Shown here: one piece after another, positions 1 to 14,419 of the stretch
How positions within the stretch are numbered: the first letter of the stretch is position 1
How the letters are laid out: the number at the start of each line of letters is the position of its first letter
From: Drosophila pseudoobscura
Lineage: Eukaryota > Arthropoda > Insecta > Diptera > Drosophilidae
Assembly (NCBI RefSeq): GCF_009870125.1
Contig: NC_046680.1
Location: 23,393,501 to 23,457,500 of the forward strand
Length of the DNA: 64,000 bases
Reading direction: 5' to 3'
Notes under the pieces: generated by a model
The model's input: only the letters and a program-made list of their open reading frames with translations
The model's database searches: none
Told to the model about the DNA's origin: nothing
Translations under genes and position numbers: made by a program

Positions 1-2296
1 TCTTCTAAGCGGGAGAGCTCGGAGGGCACCGAGCACCGCTGAGAACTGGAGAACTGGAAAGCGCTGCCCACACAACTGCGGCTGCAAAAGCACTTAATCA
101 TCTTAAACCGTTGTTTGCATGGCTTGCCGCAGACGTGGTTGCCTACACCCCCACCCAAACCCAAACACACACACATGGCAATACACACTTTGCTGGTCCT
201 ACATGTGTTTTTCATATGCTACGTAGCACGCAAAACAAAAACGAATACGTAAAAATAGGAAACACAGAAAAAAGAGTCGAAGACTAGATTCCCTAGCTCT
301 CCGGTCAACACCGCGAAGTGCCGCCACAACTAATATGATACTATCCTTAATCGTTACAACCTTAACCTTAACCTTACAACCTTAACAACCAGGAAGGGCA
401 TTCTCAGTTGTCACCAGGTAAAAACCGAAAAACAGTCAAGCGAACAAAAAGGGGATACTATATAGCATCCAGCTTCAGCTCCAGCTCCGTTCTCACTGCC
501 TCTTCCGGAATTGTGCCCACATTGACCAGTTGCGCAGCACTAAACACGTGCCAGCACCTGTCCAACCGTGCCTCTCGCATCCAGCCTCTCCCTCCCCTAC
601 ACCCCTGTGGCAACCACATTTCATACAGTTTCCAAAGCTGAACCGCATTTAGCGCGCGTTTAGTGGTCGCCATTCTGTTTGCCGTGCCGTGCCGTTCCGT
701 TCCGTGCCCCGTGTTGCAGCCCAGATTTATGCAATGGAAATATGCCGCTGTCCAAAGTTTCAAGTGCCACTCAGGCACTTCGTCTGGAACCGCCCCCCCT
801 TTGGTGCTCCCCTTCAGGACAATCCTTGGATCCGCGCCCACACATGGCAGAGCAAACACTGATACCAGAATGTGACCCAAAGGGGTAGAAGGTAGAACTT
901 TGCCTGGGTTTTTGGTAATTACAAAAATATCTTACTTATATGCAAATCAATTAGTATGAACCCCGCCCAGTCCCACCCCCTCTGCACCCAGCACGAGGAG
1001 GGGGAGCCGAAAGCAATATATGCCAGTGAATTTTTGTTGTGCCGCTTGCGGCCTTCGTCTAATTTGCATCTGTGGCAACATTCGGCGGTGGCTTCTAGAA
1101 AAGGATGGAAATGAAAAGAAAACGATCATCCGAATTATGAGCCTGATTTGCCCTGCCTCTCCTAAGACATGAGTATAACACTCTATGCAGATCCCTGACA
1201 GGGAATCGACAGGTACTCGTAGTCGAATTCGTAGTCGTACAGGGCTTTTTTGATGACTCGGAGGCAGCAACAGTTTGCTTTGCACTGCGGCCGTGTCCTG
1301 TGGCCAGGGTGAGGGTGTCTCTGCCAGGATGCTTTGCATATTGTCTACTTAACTTGTTTGACTGCCACCCTGCCCTGGCCTGGGTAACGATAGGAGAGGG
1401 AGAAGCAGCAACAAGCGGCAAACGACGGAAAGTTCCTCTCGCAGCGCCGCACGACACACACAACTCTTCGAAGCCAAAGGGCAGAAACTTGCCATCTTCT
1501 GTGGCAGTTTCTGCTGCTGCTCCTGCTGCTCCTTGGGACCCGGCGTGGCATCTCGCATTTCAACAGCAAGAAAACAACTAAAAGTCAAATAAACAATTCA
1601 ACTCTGCGCTGTCAACGGGAGAATGCAGCAGCAGACGGGGCAGAGAGCAAGGAGCAAGAGTGTGGCAGGAGCAGGCAATAGCAACAGCAACATCATCATC
1701 GCTCATAATAATATGAGTACAAGGAGCCAGGGAACCAGGGGGCCACTGAAGGAGCAGCCATCCAGCCAGCAGCCTTTCAGCCTGGCATCCTCCATAGTTT
1801 CTTGTTTCGTTGCTTTGCATCTTTTATTTATTGTTCGCCAGCTCCTTCCTTCTGGGTCCTTCCTCCAGACCCTTCTATATCTTGCTCGCTCTCGCTCTCT
1901 CTAGTGTCGCCGGCAAAGGTTACAGCTCTTGACTTTAATTGTTAACAAGTGACTGCCGTGAGTTTGAATTATTGAAGGGACCCGAAGGACAGAACACACC
2001 TATGCGAGACCCAGAGATCATATTTTAAATTTTCTCGGTCCGTCCCTGCACCTTGTACATATTTTCTGCTTAAGCATGCACTGAAGATGATGACAAATGC
2101 CCGATCCTGATTAGATTAGCATTCAAAGACGACCACTCATCATCAGCAATCCACGTACATATATGTACATATGTAGTGCGTACACGCTTAGATATTCACA
2201 GATTCAGAGACTCAGAGATGACACAAATAGTGACACTTAGCACGCTAAATAGGAGGAAAATCCGTCGGCTCTGACAGCAGGAGCGAGATGCAAAAA
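1..2296. other. non-coding DNA, no gene recognised
   Basis: All long open frames here overlap each other on both strands, lack family motifs and look like chance frames in GC-biased intergenic DNA. A short degenerate tandem of TTAACC/CCTTAA type lies at about 349-391. No splice-site-bounded exon, tRNA or other RNA gene could be supported. It may be part of a long intron or intergenic regulatory DNA of a gene outside the window. Confidence 0.6.
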
Positions 2297-2768
2297 GATC
2301 CACAGTTGCTGCTGCGACCGCAACTCTACATTTATGTATACCCGATACATACATAGTCAGTGCGTGCGGGAGAGACAGAAAACGTGTCTGAACATGTCGT
2401 CGGACGCTGCGTAGCCACTGTAAATTGATTTTTTACTTTTGGCTATAAAAATTATCCGATCTGATTCAGATTCAGCAAACTAGTAGATATGGTCATTCTT
2501 TATGATTGTGCGTTTTTAGTTTTCTCGTATCTTCAATATTGTGGATGCCCCCACAGATTTTCGTTCTTTGTGGGGGCAGAAGGCGGTTACAGAGAGACAG
2601 AGCGAGAAAGAACGAAATTGTTTTCATCATTCGGGCTATAATAATTATACGATCTGGTTCAGATACATATAGTCATTATCTACGATTCTCCGTTTCCTGT
2701 TTTCTCGTATCTTTGAAATTGTGGATGCCACAGATTTTCGCTCATTTTGAGTATCGGGTATAACAATT
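2297..2768 (-). mobile_element. DINE-1/INE-1-like element, truncated
   Basis: This stretch is the reverse complement of the right part of the element at 12411-13290. Both share the block reading tcgggtataaatgtagagt, the GCTACGCAGCG block and the unit 'gatacgagaaaac...gaaaatctgtgg'. The unit with 'attgtggatgcc...cacagattttcg' occurs twice here (about 2490-2570 and 2690-2745), so the element has internal tandem structure. It ends at about 2768 in a TATCGGGTATA motif. No coding capacity is seen. DINE-1/INE-1 elements are non-autonomous Helitron-related repeats abundant in Drosophila; assignment is by resemblance to the better copy at 12.4 kb. Confidence 0.6.
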
Positions 2769-5700
2769 AATAGTTTTTGTGCTTTTCGTGAGAAAGGGGA
2801 GAGTGGGAAAGAACGACAGAAGAAGAAGCGAATGAATCATGAATAGACGGAACAGGAAGAGTGGGGTGGAGATAAGAAGAGAGGAGTGAAGAGAAGAGAA
2901 TGTAAATTGAAGTGGCAAATTCTAAGCTGGCCAATTGAGCTCTAACTGGCTGCTGCTCGGGAAAAAAACGTCCCAGCAATCGAACAGAAAGTCAGAGCCA
3001 GAACATTTGAAATTCAATGAATTTTGTACCCAGGTAAGAGGATGAATTGCTGTCAAGAGTGTCCCCCAGGGGGACGGGGACGGGGTGGCTTTGCAATGTC
3101 GATTGGTTGCCACTTGAGCAGAGGAAGAAGCTAGTGGCAGCTCTTGGAGGTGCTGCAACATTCTGCATTATGGATGACTCTGGTCAGCAAATGGCGCACT
3201 GCTGCCACTTCCCTTCTCGGATTCAATTTGCGACAACCCAACCCCGGGTTGAGGAATGTCCTCTCAAAGTATCATAAATTGTGCAAGGACTCTGCTCCAT
3301 CCCGGACAGCTGCTTGCTAATTATCAAGAGTGCTCGACGAAATGCATTAAAAATGCCCCGACTTGGCATCGTAACTCATCTACCCCTCTTATTTATGGCC
3401 AAAAAGGGGATTATTCAGGACAATTAAAGCACTGATGATGCCTCATGCCTGCTGTCTGTTTTCCTGCTTTCTGCTTAAAATTGCAAATCCGATTTAAATT
3501 TTAACACCAATCGCATCAAAATTGCAAGATTATTAGCCCCAGTTCAGAAGCCAATAAACAAAGTGGCCCCAGGGTCTCGGCCATCCGAACAGGCCATCAT
3601 GGCCAGCATGGACTACGCAATAACAATTACAAAAGAGCCGCAAAGCCAATTTGCAACAGAAGCAGACAACAGAAACATCAACGGAAGCTGCAACAACAAG
3701 TTCCAGTTTTGGGGCGTGGAAATTCCTTGAGGATCAGGACAACAAGCAGCAACAAATTGAATTTAATTTGATTCTCCTGTTGTCTCCTGCCAGGGACTTT
3801 TGGCCTAGCCATGCCAAGCCAAACATGATATCCCCCTAGACAGGCTGGTCAGAGCCAGTGCATTGGACAAGGAAAAGTTGTCAAGTTGCTCAATTAATAA
3901 ATCAATTGGTTTCCTCTTACTTAATTTTGCATTAATTTGCTGTCATTTATCGTTGGGGCTGCAGCTCCCAGACACACTTCGACGTCAAAAGATCAACAGC
4001 TAGGGAACTCTCTCTGCCTCCTCTCCTTCCTCGAGTGGAGAAGTCAGACCAAGTCAATCCTACCAGAGACACAGCCAATTCAATTTTGGAAAATCAAAGT
4101 GCGAAAAGCGTTCATTCCGCGGGGGAAAAGGGAACAGGCGAGTGAAGAGGGTTGTGGTAATCATGCAAGACACGCTCAGCTCGTGGTGGAGAAGCCGCGA
4201 AAATACGAGTACACATAAATCACGAGGCTATTTTAAGAACACGAAAAAAGAGGCATCTGCCAGGGTATACCCTACCAAGCAGATGATGAACAGTTAGGCT
4301 AGTCCGGCTCTGACTCCGGATCCGCATGTCGTCAGGTAAATAACCTAAAAGTACGGCGCGTGCAGAGACAGCAACAGTAACAAAGTAAACGATCGGCGAG
4401 CGAAATGAGATTGCCACACTTTCGGTTCGAAACGGACCAATCCAGAACATGCGGGAACGGTGGGGGGTGGGGGCAATACAGCAGAGATGTAGAAAGATAC
4501 ATAGGTAGATATACAAGTAGGTAGGTGGGGGCGGGGGGCTTATCACCACATTTGAATGAACAGCGTCGACGCTGGCGCAAGTTAATTCATACGACACTCA
4601 AACAAGCAAACAATCAAAGAAACAAACGAAAAACGAAAAAAAGCGTTAAACAGCTGACAGCAGTCGACGCTGCTGGCGATGCCGGCGTCTGCGGTACGCC
4701 GCTGCTGACGGCGTCTGTGATTATGCAATGCTTTAAAACTGTAAACGGTAAAAACACTCTGCCCAGAGGCCAGCGTCGGCATCAGCGGCAGAAGCCGAAG
4801 CACCAACAGCAGCAGCTGATGGCGGGCTCCTCAAGCGTGGCCTGAGTCTCGACGGGACAGGGGGGAATAGTGGCATGCCTCGGTCGCCCCAGCTGAGAAC
4901 TTGCGGTAGTTTTCTACTACACTGGGAGAAAATGTTCGATCTCTTCTCTCACCTATCTCCTGTCTCCGAGCCTCGGTTTGTGTCGCTGCAACCTTTACTT
5001 CCTCAATGGCTCAGTTTTCTGGTTTGTCTAGTTTTGCCGGCAACACAGCTCTTCGCGCTTCTCCCATCCCTTTCCTCTGGTGGTGCGGTGCTGTGCTCGA
5101 GCTGCCGCGCTGGCTGCACAACTTGGCCATCGCCGTCGGAATGTGGAGAAAGTAGGCCACGATCGTTGAGCCACAGCCAGAGCCAGAGCTTAAGTCCGGA
5201 GTCTAGGTACTGCCTCCGTCTGGCTGGTCTGGCGGGTCTCAGGCATTCTGAGAGCGCGACTCAGCTTGTCGCGTGCATGCAACATTCCATGCCACAGCAA
5301 GAGCAGAAGCAGAAGCTGATGCTGTGGCTGGGGCTGCGGGTTGGGGCACAGCGGCAGACTAACAGTTAGCCACCCGTTGCAGTTCCGTTTGCTGCAAGCG
5401 GATTTCTGAGCCACACTAATTGGTCTCAATCTGTCTGAGGCGGTGCGATGGCAGCGATAGAGAGGCTCTAGCCACCGACTATGACGCGGCAAGGTTGTTG
5501 CACGTCTGAGTTATTAGCGCAACATTGTTGCAGCCATAAAGCTAATGTCTTGGCCATTAGTCTGGCGGATCGGACCCTGTCGGGATAGGGCTAAAAAGAG
5601 ATGAGACAGCACCTTACGAGCGTTACTACAGCCTTTCATTTGGTGTCTCGCAGTGTATGGCCCTCTGCCCTTGTTTGCCAAATTTCCGCTTAGAATATGC

Positions 5701-8700
5701 AAATAATTATGGACGACAGTCTGCGTGTGCGTGTGGCTATCAGCAGAATCTTTATCGTTGGTCAGGCCCCCGCCGCGGCGGATTGAATTTGCGCAGCAGT
5801 TCGCCAAACAAAACAGAATCAGCAGACGGCAATCGAACCGGGAAGAACGAACTCGCAATGCTCTCTCCGAGTCCCTGACCTATTAAGAGTCTGTGTATTA
5901 TTCGCGTGAGAATTCAAAGATAAGCTTAAGCTTAAAAACTCTTTATACTCTGTTTGAACGCTCACATACCTCTCCCCATGCCCGCACTTTTCCTTCTCTT
6001 CCCCCGTAGTAGTAGTTGCTGCGTAGTAGCCCAGCGAGAGAGCAGAGCCGGCTCCCGTACTGCCGCTCCCTGCACACCACCAACCCACCCACTCACATGG
6101 CAGACAGACAAAGAACTTAAAGTTTTCAACTGCTTCAAGAGTGAGGACTGTGTGTCTGTGTACCGCTGAGAATGTGTGTAGGGAAACCGATTGTACAAAT
6201 ATGTATAGAGATTTGCGTTTTGCAATTGTCGACTTTGACACACACGTTTCATCCAGCATGAAAGAGAGAGAGATAGACAGGGAATGCGAGTGGGAAAGGG
6301 GGTATTGGCTATCGACAATTCACCCAAAAACTTTTCTTTATCGCAGTTATGAAATTTTAAGCGAACCGGAAGTTCGTTCACCTTTCGAAAGTTGTCCCCC
6401 AAACTAAACGCAGATAGCCACAGATAGGCCGCTTCAGGCACTGCCAGCAAAGAGAGTGTTTGAAGAGAGCTTTCGCAGCTGTAAATGACAATGATCTCTC
6501 TTAGTAAGGTCTCTTCCGCTGCCGCTCTCTTTGAGCACCAAACGAACTTGACATACTGACGCAGTTTTTGCTGCTTATTGAGGTAGCGGACGGTAGTGGG
6601 CAGATGAGAGCTCATAGATCGTACAGCTCTCTGCTCAAACGGTTAAGCGAATGACTGTGTAGCTGCAGCTCTGTCGACGCAGGCAGCGGCGCTTTATGTG
6701 TGCCGTTTGATTTATTTGGCGTTTGCACTTGAATATGTATTCTCTCTTCGTTCTCTGTTCTCATCTGCTGTCTTCACTAGTCTGGCACCTCTCTCTCTCT
6801 CTCTTTATAGCTGGCTGCAACTTGTTTAACTGCACTTTTCTGGTGGTGGTGCTGCTACTTGAAATTACAGTTAAGCGCGGCCGTTAATCGCTTACTCATG
6901 CGGTCCACCTTCCAGTCCCATGTCTGTCTGGAGCCGCTCAGAAGGTTGTGAACCAGAGAGCCGGCTCTGGACTGCCCACTGCTCGTTTCCCCCTTTCAGT
7001 TCTATCTGATCACTGATCTATAATTAAAGTGTGACCAAGCTCGCCAGCTATTGTGACGTCATTCGCATACAGAGTGACTGCGCAACATCTTATGGACATA
7101 AAGCCCCCTTCAATCCACTCGATATCCACTCAGAAGAACGCAAATACAAGAGAAGAGAACGCAAATCTGCCATGCATTACCCTGTGCTCCCTTCTTTTTA
7201 GACTTAGTAGCTTGTATCTCTGTTTGCGGTCTCACACGAAGGCGATATACCCTTGTTCTCTGCAATTATCGGGATAAAAAGGGAGAAAGAATAGAGCAAT
7301 GTCCCTCTATCACTCAGAGACACAGAGAGAGAGAGAGACAGAAGGAGTTGATCTCGTCTATAATTTATAGTTTTTAATGACAACATTTACAACAGCCTGC
7401 CTCACTGTGATGGCACAGGGCCACACACACACACAAAAGGAAGTGCGTGCCGTGCCAGAGTTCAGGCACTCTTGCAACTCCCTCGCTGTTGCCTGTTCCG
7501 CGGGCAGCAGTGAACACATTGTTGTGTTAATTAAATGTCATACGTGAGAAAATTGGCGCCATATTGGATTTTATCTGTGGCTAGGACTGACCAGCAGGAG
7601 CAGCGGGAGCATAGGGGAGTGGAATCAGAGAGGAGCAACTTTTGCATGCTGCAAGTGGAACAACAGCAGCAGCGCCATCAGCAGTCCCTGTGCTTATCTG
7701 GCTTTGGCTTTTGGCAAATTAATGAGCCACCTTCTGGACGGGACACACAGTGCCCTTTGGCTGCACTTGCCTCCCCCAATCACCCATCTCCTCCCCCAAG
7801 TTTCCTCCTGCTCCTACTGGTTCTGTTGGCTTGTTTCGTCCTGCGCCTTGTGGCCGGGCCAACCAACTTATAAGTAAAACATGTAATTTCAATTTTGTGG
7901 CTCTTGTTCTTTCCTTTTGTGGTTGTTGCCCCAGTGGTTGTTGTTGTTGTCGCTGTTGTTGCAGCACATCACGTATGCAGCGCAGGTTTTTCCGCTGCTT
8001 GTTGTTGTTGTGGTTTCCACTTTTTGCGGCAGCAACCGAACAACGTACGTCGACAACAAAATTGAAGTTGATAATAATGCAGTGCGATTTCTTTTGCGGC
8101 TCCCGCTCATGATGTAAGCAAACAGCAGGAGAGGAACCAGTGGCGGCAGCGGCAGCGGGCCAGAGCACGGTCGGGCAAGGTGGGAGGCGTGGCAGCGTTG
8201 GCGGCTGCAGTTCATATGTCAAATTTTTTGGCACATGTCCAACAGAGAAAAACAACAAAAAAAAGGGAAGGAAGAAGGGTTACGGGCGGACGGGCGAGAG
8301 AGGGTAGTGCCACAAAAACTGGGTGGCAGACTAAAAATCAACGAGGAGCGGTATAAAGGGCAAGGTGCGGGAATGCCTCCGAGTTCTTGGTGAGTGTTGG
8401 AAAACGGCAACACTTAGACAGAGCCAAAAAGGGGTGGGCGGCATAACAGGCCAAAACAAATGGACAAAATAGATGCCACCCGCAACATCGCTCCCCTCCT
8501 TCGTCTATCGGCACTTTCAATCTTGGTCTTTTCCCCTCTCCACTTTGGCTTTGGCTGTGGGTCGGTCTTTGGTGATGCAACGGAAGCGGATGTTCGTATT
8601 TGCACTTTTGCATTTTCGCTAAATGCGCAATTTTGGTATGCGCCACTGGCTAACGGGCCAGACCAGGCCACGCCCACCTGAACGGCCACAGCCTTTCTTT

Positions 8701-11700
8701 CACACCAGTAGCTCTCTTATTTTTTTTGGGACTGCTCGGCATATAAGGCGTAAGTATAATATTTTTTTTTGTCGCTTTCCCCGCTTCCGGAAACGGAGAC
8801 CGAAAGGTCTGCTGGAGCTGTTGTTTTTTTGTGGATTTCAAATATTTTTCTAATTAGTTAAAAGCCGAACACAAGACCGACTGACTGACGAACTGGCTGA
8901 CTGATTGACAAACGAGTGTTGTCGGATTGTCATAAGTTTTTATCGCTCGAAGAGACGACTACAACGATGGTGATGAGGCAAGTCTTTAGGCTAATGAACG
9001 GGTTTGATGAATACAGCAGAATGGCAGAACAGAGAAACGAAGGGAGAAAGAAACATAGAGATGGAGATGGAAAAAATTAAACTTAGAGAAAAGGCAAAAG
9101 TTTTCCCTTCTCCCATAATCAAATTGCATTTTGTGCAATCAACGCATAGATATATATATATATATACATATATATGTATATATGGATAGAAAAGTCTAGA
9201 GGGATATAGAGAGAAGGCGCGACAGAGAACCAAGACAATATGACAAAAATTTAAAATGAAATACAAACGTTCTGGGTGAACGGCTCGGATACGGACTTAA
9301 GCCGGAAGCGGAAACGTAAACATTACTTTCAATATTTGGAGCCCAAAGTGGCTGGCAGTGCCATCCAGTCAACCGGGAGGGACGAGAGGCGGGGTCTTGT
9401 GCAACGAGCGTATGAAAGCTGAGCCAGGTCCTGTACTGCCATGGCATGTCCTGTCAGGCCACAAACGCAAACTGCATACCAAATGCGTGTGTCGCAAAAA
9501 AATGGCAAAGAGAAAGGGTAGCAAATAGCAAATGGAGAGGCACCAGGACAGAGCGGTGGAGCAGGAAAGGGTGTAGAAGGGTAGGCCAGTTGGGCAATCT
9601 TTTTGCAGGACATTACAATAAATCTAAAATAAATATACAACCAACGAAGGAACTCAAGGATAGGACACGACAGCCCCAAAAAAACAGGAACAACAAGAAA
9701 GGAGAATACGTTCGGACACGGAAAATAACTTTTTGGAAGTTCCTTTCCTTTCATTTTTGTTCCTTTTGCAACTCATTTCCTCGGGGGCCTCCTTCGAAAT
9801 TAGGTGCAAAATGAGCACACAAAATAAATTTTCAATTGCAGCTCCCCCCTCCCTCTCTATCTCACCATGCACATGCCGCCATTACCCAGCAAAAGGCGAA
9901 ACAACAGGGCCATAAAAATGGACAATAGAGTGGGGAGCCTCAACGATTTGCCCGCACTTAAATCGAACGAAAGGCCACCTTAAAAAGCATCCACTGGATC
10001 GAAGAATTTTATATTTTGGGAAGAGGTAAGGCAGAGCCTAGCAGCCACACATTATAGCTAATATATCTTGAATGAAGGATACCTTAAATGAAGTGCTGGC
10101 ATAATTGTTTATCGAAATATGAATCCCAAATACACGACAACCGCATGTGCTCTTCCTCCCTTTTCGTGGCATGCAACGCACACGACTGAGAACAGACATG
10201 GAAATGCACAAACCAGAATCTGAATCCAGAATATTCCCCTATCCATGTGTGTCGTGTGTGTATGTCATATGTGTCGTGTGCGTCGTGTGATTGTGGGAGT
10301 AGAGGAGTACCAGAAGAAGAAGAGGAACCTGGGACCTGCCTGGTAGCCAGGAGCCACACGCCAGAAGCCCAGGACTTGCAGTGTAAATGCGTTAATCTAC
10401 AGTTTTGGCAGCAAGCGAACTGCAACCTGAAACCTGGTAACAAAACAATTAAAGCAATATGCAATTTTGATGTGTTTATTTGTTGCAGGTTGTCTGCCTC
10501 TCAAGGGAAGCTGGAGGCAGGTATCGAGCAGCGAGCGGGGAAGGGCGGGTCACAGGCAACTACATTTAGATCACATAAGAGGCTTCAGGCTTCGGGATTT
10601 TGTAATTGCATTCAGTTTTGGGCTCCGGCTTTCGGTGAAGTTCTCATTCTCTAATGAAAAACGAGAGCACGAGGATGAGAAAAGACGAATGGGGAATGAC
10701 GACACTCTGCTTGTTGGATGGTTATTTGACGTACAGTTTAGCTCAGTTTTCGAAAATATCATTCGGCCTGGTGCAGCAGCTGCAGAGCATTCTTAGACAA
10801 TGCTTAGATGTCCCAGTGGGACAAAAGCAACCTCTGCAGAGTATCTGTCAGGCCAGGGAGAAAGCCTGTTTCCATAGTACCTTTTGGGCAAATGGAATTA
10901 AATTAGGAAACCGCTGACCGAATGCAGCAGAATAGCTTTTTAATGCCCCTCTTAATCCTTGAGGCCACATGAATTGTCAACAAATTATCTGCCCCTTTGT
11001 CCATTCTGCTAATTGCAACTGCAGCAATTTGCAGATTTTCAAACTATTTTCCACATCATTTTTGTGGTTTGCTGCAAAGACCTTTGTGCATCCACCCATT
11101 AATTCCAGCCCCAGCCACGCCTACTCATCAGCCGGGATTATTGACCGATAAATGTGATTAACTTTCGAACATTTGATGCACCACTAACTTTGACGGCATC
11201 GGCAACGGCAGCGTCGACTGCGGTCGGGTGGTGCGCTGGTTAATTGTGGTTTGGACTGCTGCCGCCGCCGCTGTCCCATCTTTGCGGCTCCTGCGGCATA
11301 GGTTGTTGGCATTTCTGACTTGTACGGCTTGATGACAGCGCAAAGCATGCAGCACCACGCGGCCGTCGGTTGTATAACCGATAACTTTTCTCCGATCCGA
11401 CTTGACAGTGGCAAAACAGTTATTTCGGACTACGCCCGGAAGTATGCTACAAATTCATCTTTCCTTGTGACAAGCTGTTGTGCGTGGTGGCACTTATACC
11501 CCAAGCCACCGAAATCCTTGGATCCCCACTCTTGTGGGCAATTTAACAAACATATCCGCATTAAGGCTAAAAACTTTTAACTGTATGCTTGTTACGAGAC
11601 ACTCTGCCACACACAAACACACACAAATAGTGGCAGGGACATAGTTCAAGGGTCGCAGCTGCCACTTGCCATCTTCCAGAGGGAGAGGTGCGAAGGCAGT

Positions 11701-12410
11701 GGCTAGGTCGTGGGCAGGGGCAGGGGCAGGGAAAAGCTCCGCACTAATTAAAATTCGCGCGCATTCCGCGTTGGTCAAGCGAAACGCCGAAACAGCAACA
11801 AGAACAACTTTTGGCCCACATGATGTTTCTTTTTGGGCTTTTTCAGAAGAGGGAGACGTGAGGGGGCTGGGTAAGGGATAGGCGCTGAACATTCCCAACA
11901 GCATTTTAACCTTTTTTCCTTACTTTTTATCCTGCTTTTTTGGCCCGTTTTTTGTGTTTTGTTTTGCTTTGGGATTGTTATTAATTTTACTCTTCTTTTT
12001 TTAGAGTTTCTGTTTGTTCTTGGGGGAACTTGGACTCCCAGGCTCCCCTGCTCAATCCCCTGCTCCACTGCCTGTGCTCCATCCTTTTCCATGCGACTTG
12101 TATGTCACTCTCGTGCGATTGTTGGTGTTGTTGCAGCCACATTCTAATGAAGTTTACCCACCAGCAATTGTGTTTAGGAAACGTGCCTTGGCCTACGTTT
12201 AAACGATTTTTTTGTCAACGCGCGCACAAAAATGGCCAAGACCAAAGGGCTGGACGGGGACAGGGAGAGGGAGAGAGGGATAGGGAGATCATTGTTTGTC
12301 TTTTGTTGCTTCTGTTGTAGTTGTTTTGTTGTTTGTAGTTGTCCTGCTGCTATTGCCGCCTTATTGGGTGCATGTTTGGACTTTTCCGGGCAGAAAGTTG
12401 CTTTTTATAC
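2769..12410. other. long non-coding stretch with simple repeats
   Basis: I see no exon that can be supported. The stretch holds many runs of CT/GA (for example about 6788-6804 and 7326-7340), CAG/CTG-rich runs near 7920-8010 and an AT dinucleotide tract at about 9150-9184. The long frames at about 5962-6615 (-), 7719-8258 (-) and 9329-9754 (-) are low in complexity, overlap frames on the other strand and show no domain. The base composition fits a Drosophila regulatory or intronic region. Confidence 0.55.
9150..9184. repeat. (TA)n microsatellite
   Basis: Almost pure TA dinucleotides with two interruptions (TACATA, TGTATA). Confidence 0.9.
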
Positions 12411-13290
12411 CCGATACTGAAAATGAGTATAGGGGTATATTAGATTTATGGTGAAATTGGATGTGTGTAACGTCCAGAAGGACGCGTTTTGTATAAAGTA
12501 TATATTCCTGATCAGCATGAATAGCCGAGTCGATTGAGCCATATCTGTTTGTCCGTCCCTATGAGCGCCTAGTGCTCAAAACCTATAAGAGCTAGCACAA
12601 CGACATTTTGTATCTAGACTTCTGTAATATATCACTGTTACAAGTATATTTCAAAACATCGCCTCGCGCACTTCCGTCCCCACAAAGGACGAAAATCTGT
12701 GGCATCCACAATTTTAAAGATACAAGAAAAACAAAAACGCAGAATCGTAGAGAATGAAAAAAAATTTGGTATCCACACTCCTGTTAAATCGGACCTTGAC
12801 AAGTTTAGTTAAAAATTTCGCCCCACCCCTTTCTGCGCCCGCAAAAGGACGATGATCTGGGGCATCTACAAATCGAAGAGACTATTAAGGCTAGAGTAAC
12901 CAAGTTTAGTATCCGCACTCCTGTTAGATCTCACTATAAATCGTGTATTTCAAAATTTCGCCCCACCTTCCATCCCCACAAAGAACGAAAATCTGTTGCA
13001 TCCACAATATTGAAGATACGAGAAAACTAAAAACGCACAACTATAGAGATCTATCAGATTGCTGAACATGGATCAAATCGGATCATTTTTTTAGCCAAAA
13101 GGAAGAAATCAATTTGCAGTGGCTACGCAGCGCCCGACGACATGTTCACACATGTTTTCTGTCTCTCACGCACGCACTCTGTCGCTCAATGTAGCCATAA
13201 GGACTATGTATGTATCGGGTATAAATGTAGAGTTGCGGTCGCAGCAGCAATTCACAACTTTACCCCTCGTTGAGTTTTTTCTTGTTGTCG
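12411..13290 (+). mobile_element. DINE-1/INE-1-like repeat (Helitron-related)
   Basis: It begins with a 'tatacccgatactg...gggtatattag' block, followed by 'agtatatattcctgatcag', 'atagccgagtcgat' and 'tgtccgtcc', which is the arrangement I recognise from Drosophila INE-1/DINE-1 elements. The middle has three decayed rounds of about 150 nt, each with 'tttcgccccacc...aaaggacgaaaatctg...gcatccacaa'. The right end contains 'ggctacgcagcgcccgacg' and 'tatcgggtataaatgtag'. There is no open reading frame. A second, inverted and truncated copy lies at 2297-2768. Family name is from memory; a repeat-library search would settle it. Confidence 0.7.
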
Positions 13291-13678
13291 TAAGTGTAAT
13301 TCTTTTTGCTGCGGAGCCTTCTTTCTTGACCTCCTCAGCCTCTTCTGCTTGATTTAATAGAATTTAAAGCTGCCAAGCAGCGACACATTTGCCAACTGGC
13401 CGTAAAAAAGCCACAATCCGTGGCCAGACGGGAATCCTTCCCCGTGTCCTTTGGCTTCTTTATGTGCCACAATAAGCATGAAGAGAGCCATAAATGCTTT
13501 TTCTCTCCTTTTTAGCCAATTCCCCGAAAAGGAGCTTCAATCAAATAAAACAAGCAGCAAAGACTAGTCCCGAGAAGAAAAGCCGACCATATGGACACCC
13601 TATTGCAGGCTGAAAAAAGGCCTCTCGATAGTTTTAGGTATATCTTTCTTTCTTCAGTTTATTTAGACTCGATATCTT

Positions 13679-13700
13679 TCTCTCTCTCTCTCTCTCTCTC
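13679..13700. repeat. (TC)n microsatellite
   Basis: Eleven uninterrupted TC dinucleotides. GAGA-type tracts of this sort can bind Trithorax-like/GAF in Drosophila, but no promoter is recognisable beside it. Confidence 0.85.
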
Positions 13701-14385
13701 AACCTTTAAAAAAGTGGGTCCGATTCGATAGGCACTCTCTCTTCTCTCGTATCGATATTTCTTTTACGTTATATACTATTGGGAACTGCCACAGAGTGTT
13801 CCGATGGTGTGATAGATAAAAACTCGCGCTGTGTATTATTTATATGCGTATTGTTACAATTGTTACTATCGCTACAATAGCTATCTTATATCTTTTCTAG
13901 TCGTACCGGAGGAGAGACTTACAGCCCTGCCACGCACTGTACCAAGAGGCAAAAAAGTGGAAACATGACAGAAACCCAATAAAGTGTAAGTAACGGCAAT
14001 GGGAAAACGAAAATGGTTCAAAAGGGAATGGGAGTAGGATGGGGGAACGCGGAAATAGACACCAAAATATTGGCAGCTTGTTTAAGCTTTTGGCATTTGC
14101 CATTGTGTGTGTGGCTTTTGTTTTTGGTAAGAGGATAGGGCAAGGCAGGCCAGGGCACAAAAATATTGCGGTTAACAACACAGTGGTCAACCGCAAGTGT
14201 GGTGTGGCAGATTGTGTGTTGCAGGGGCGGGAGTAGGAAGAGAAAAAAGATATGGCAAAAAGTTTCATTTATTAAAAAGTTTTTCACGCGTGTGTCTGAT
14301 GCTGGCCTTCTGTTGTTTTCGTTTGCTGGTCAACATTTTTATAATGAGTGGCAATTGTTCACGTGTTTGCCATGACAATTGCACT

Positions 14386-14386
<1 letters not shown>

Positions 14387-14416
<30 letters not shown>
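14387..14416. repeat. (CT)n microsatellite
   Basis: Fifteen uninterrupted CT dinucleotides. Confidence 0.9.

Positions 14417-14419
<3 letters not shown>

Noticed and set aside
349-391. Short CCTTAA/TTAACC tandem resembling telomeric repeats
   Set aside because: Only a few imperfect units; Drosophila does not use short telomeric repeats of this type, and nothing else nearby supports a telomere relic.
4421-4440. GGTTCGAA-type sequence like a tRNA B box
   Set aside because: No A box at the right distance and no cloverleaf can be folded around it.
5962-6615. 217-codon minus-strand frame
   Set aside because: No domain, overlaps GA/CT-rich DNA and frames on the opposite strand.
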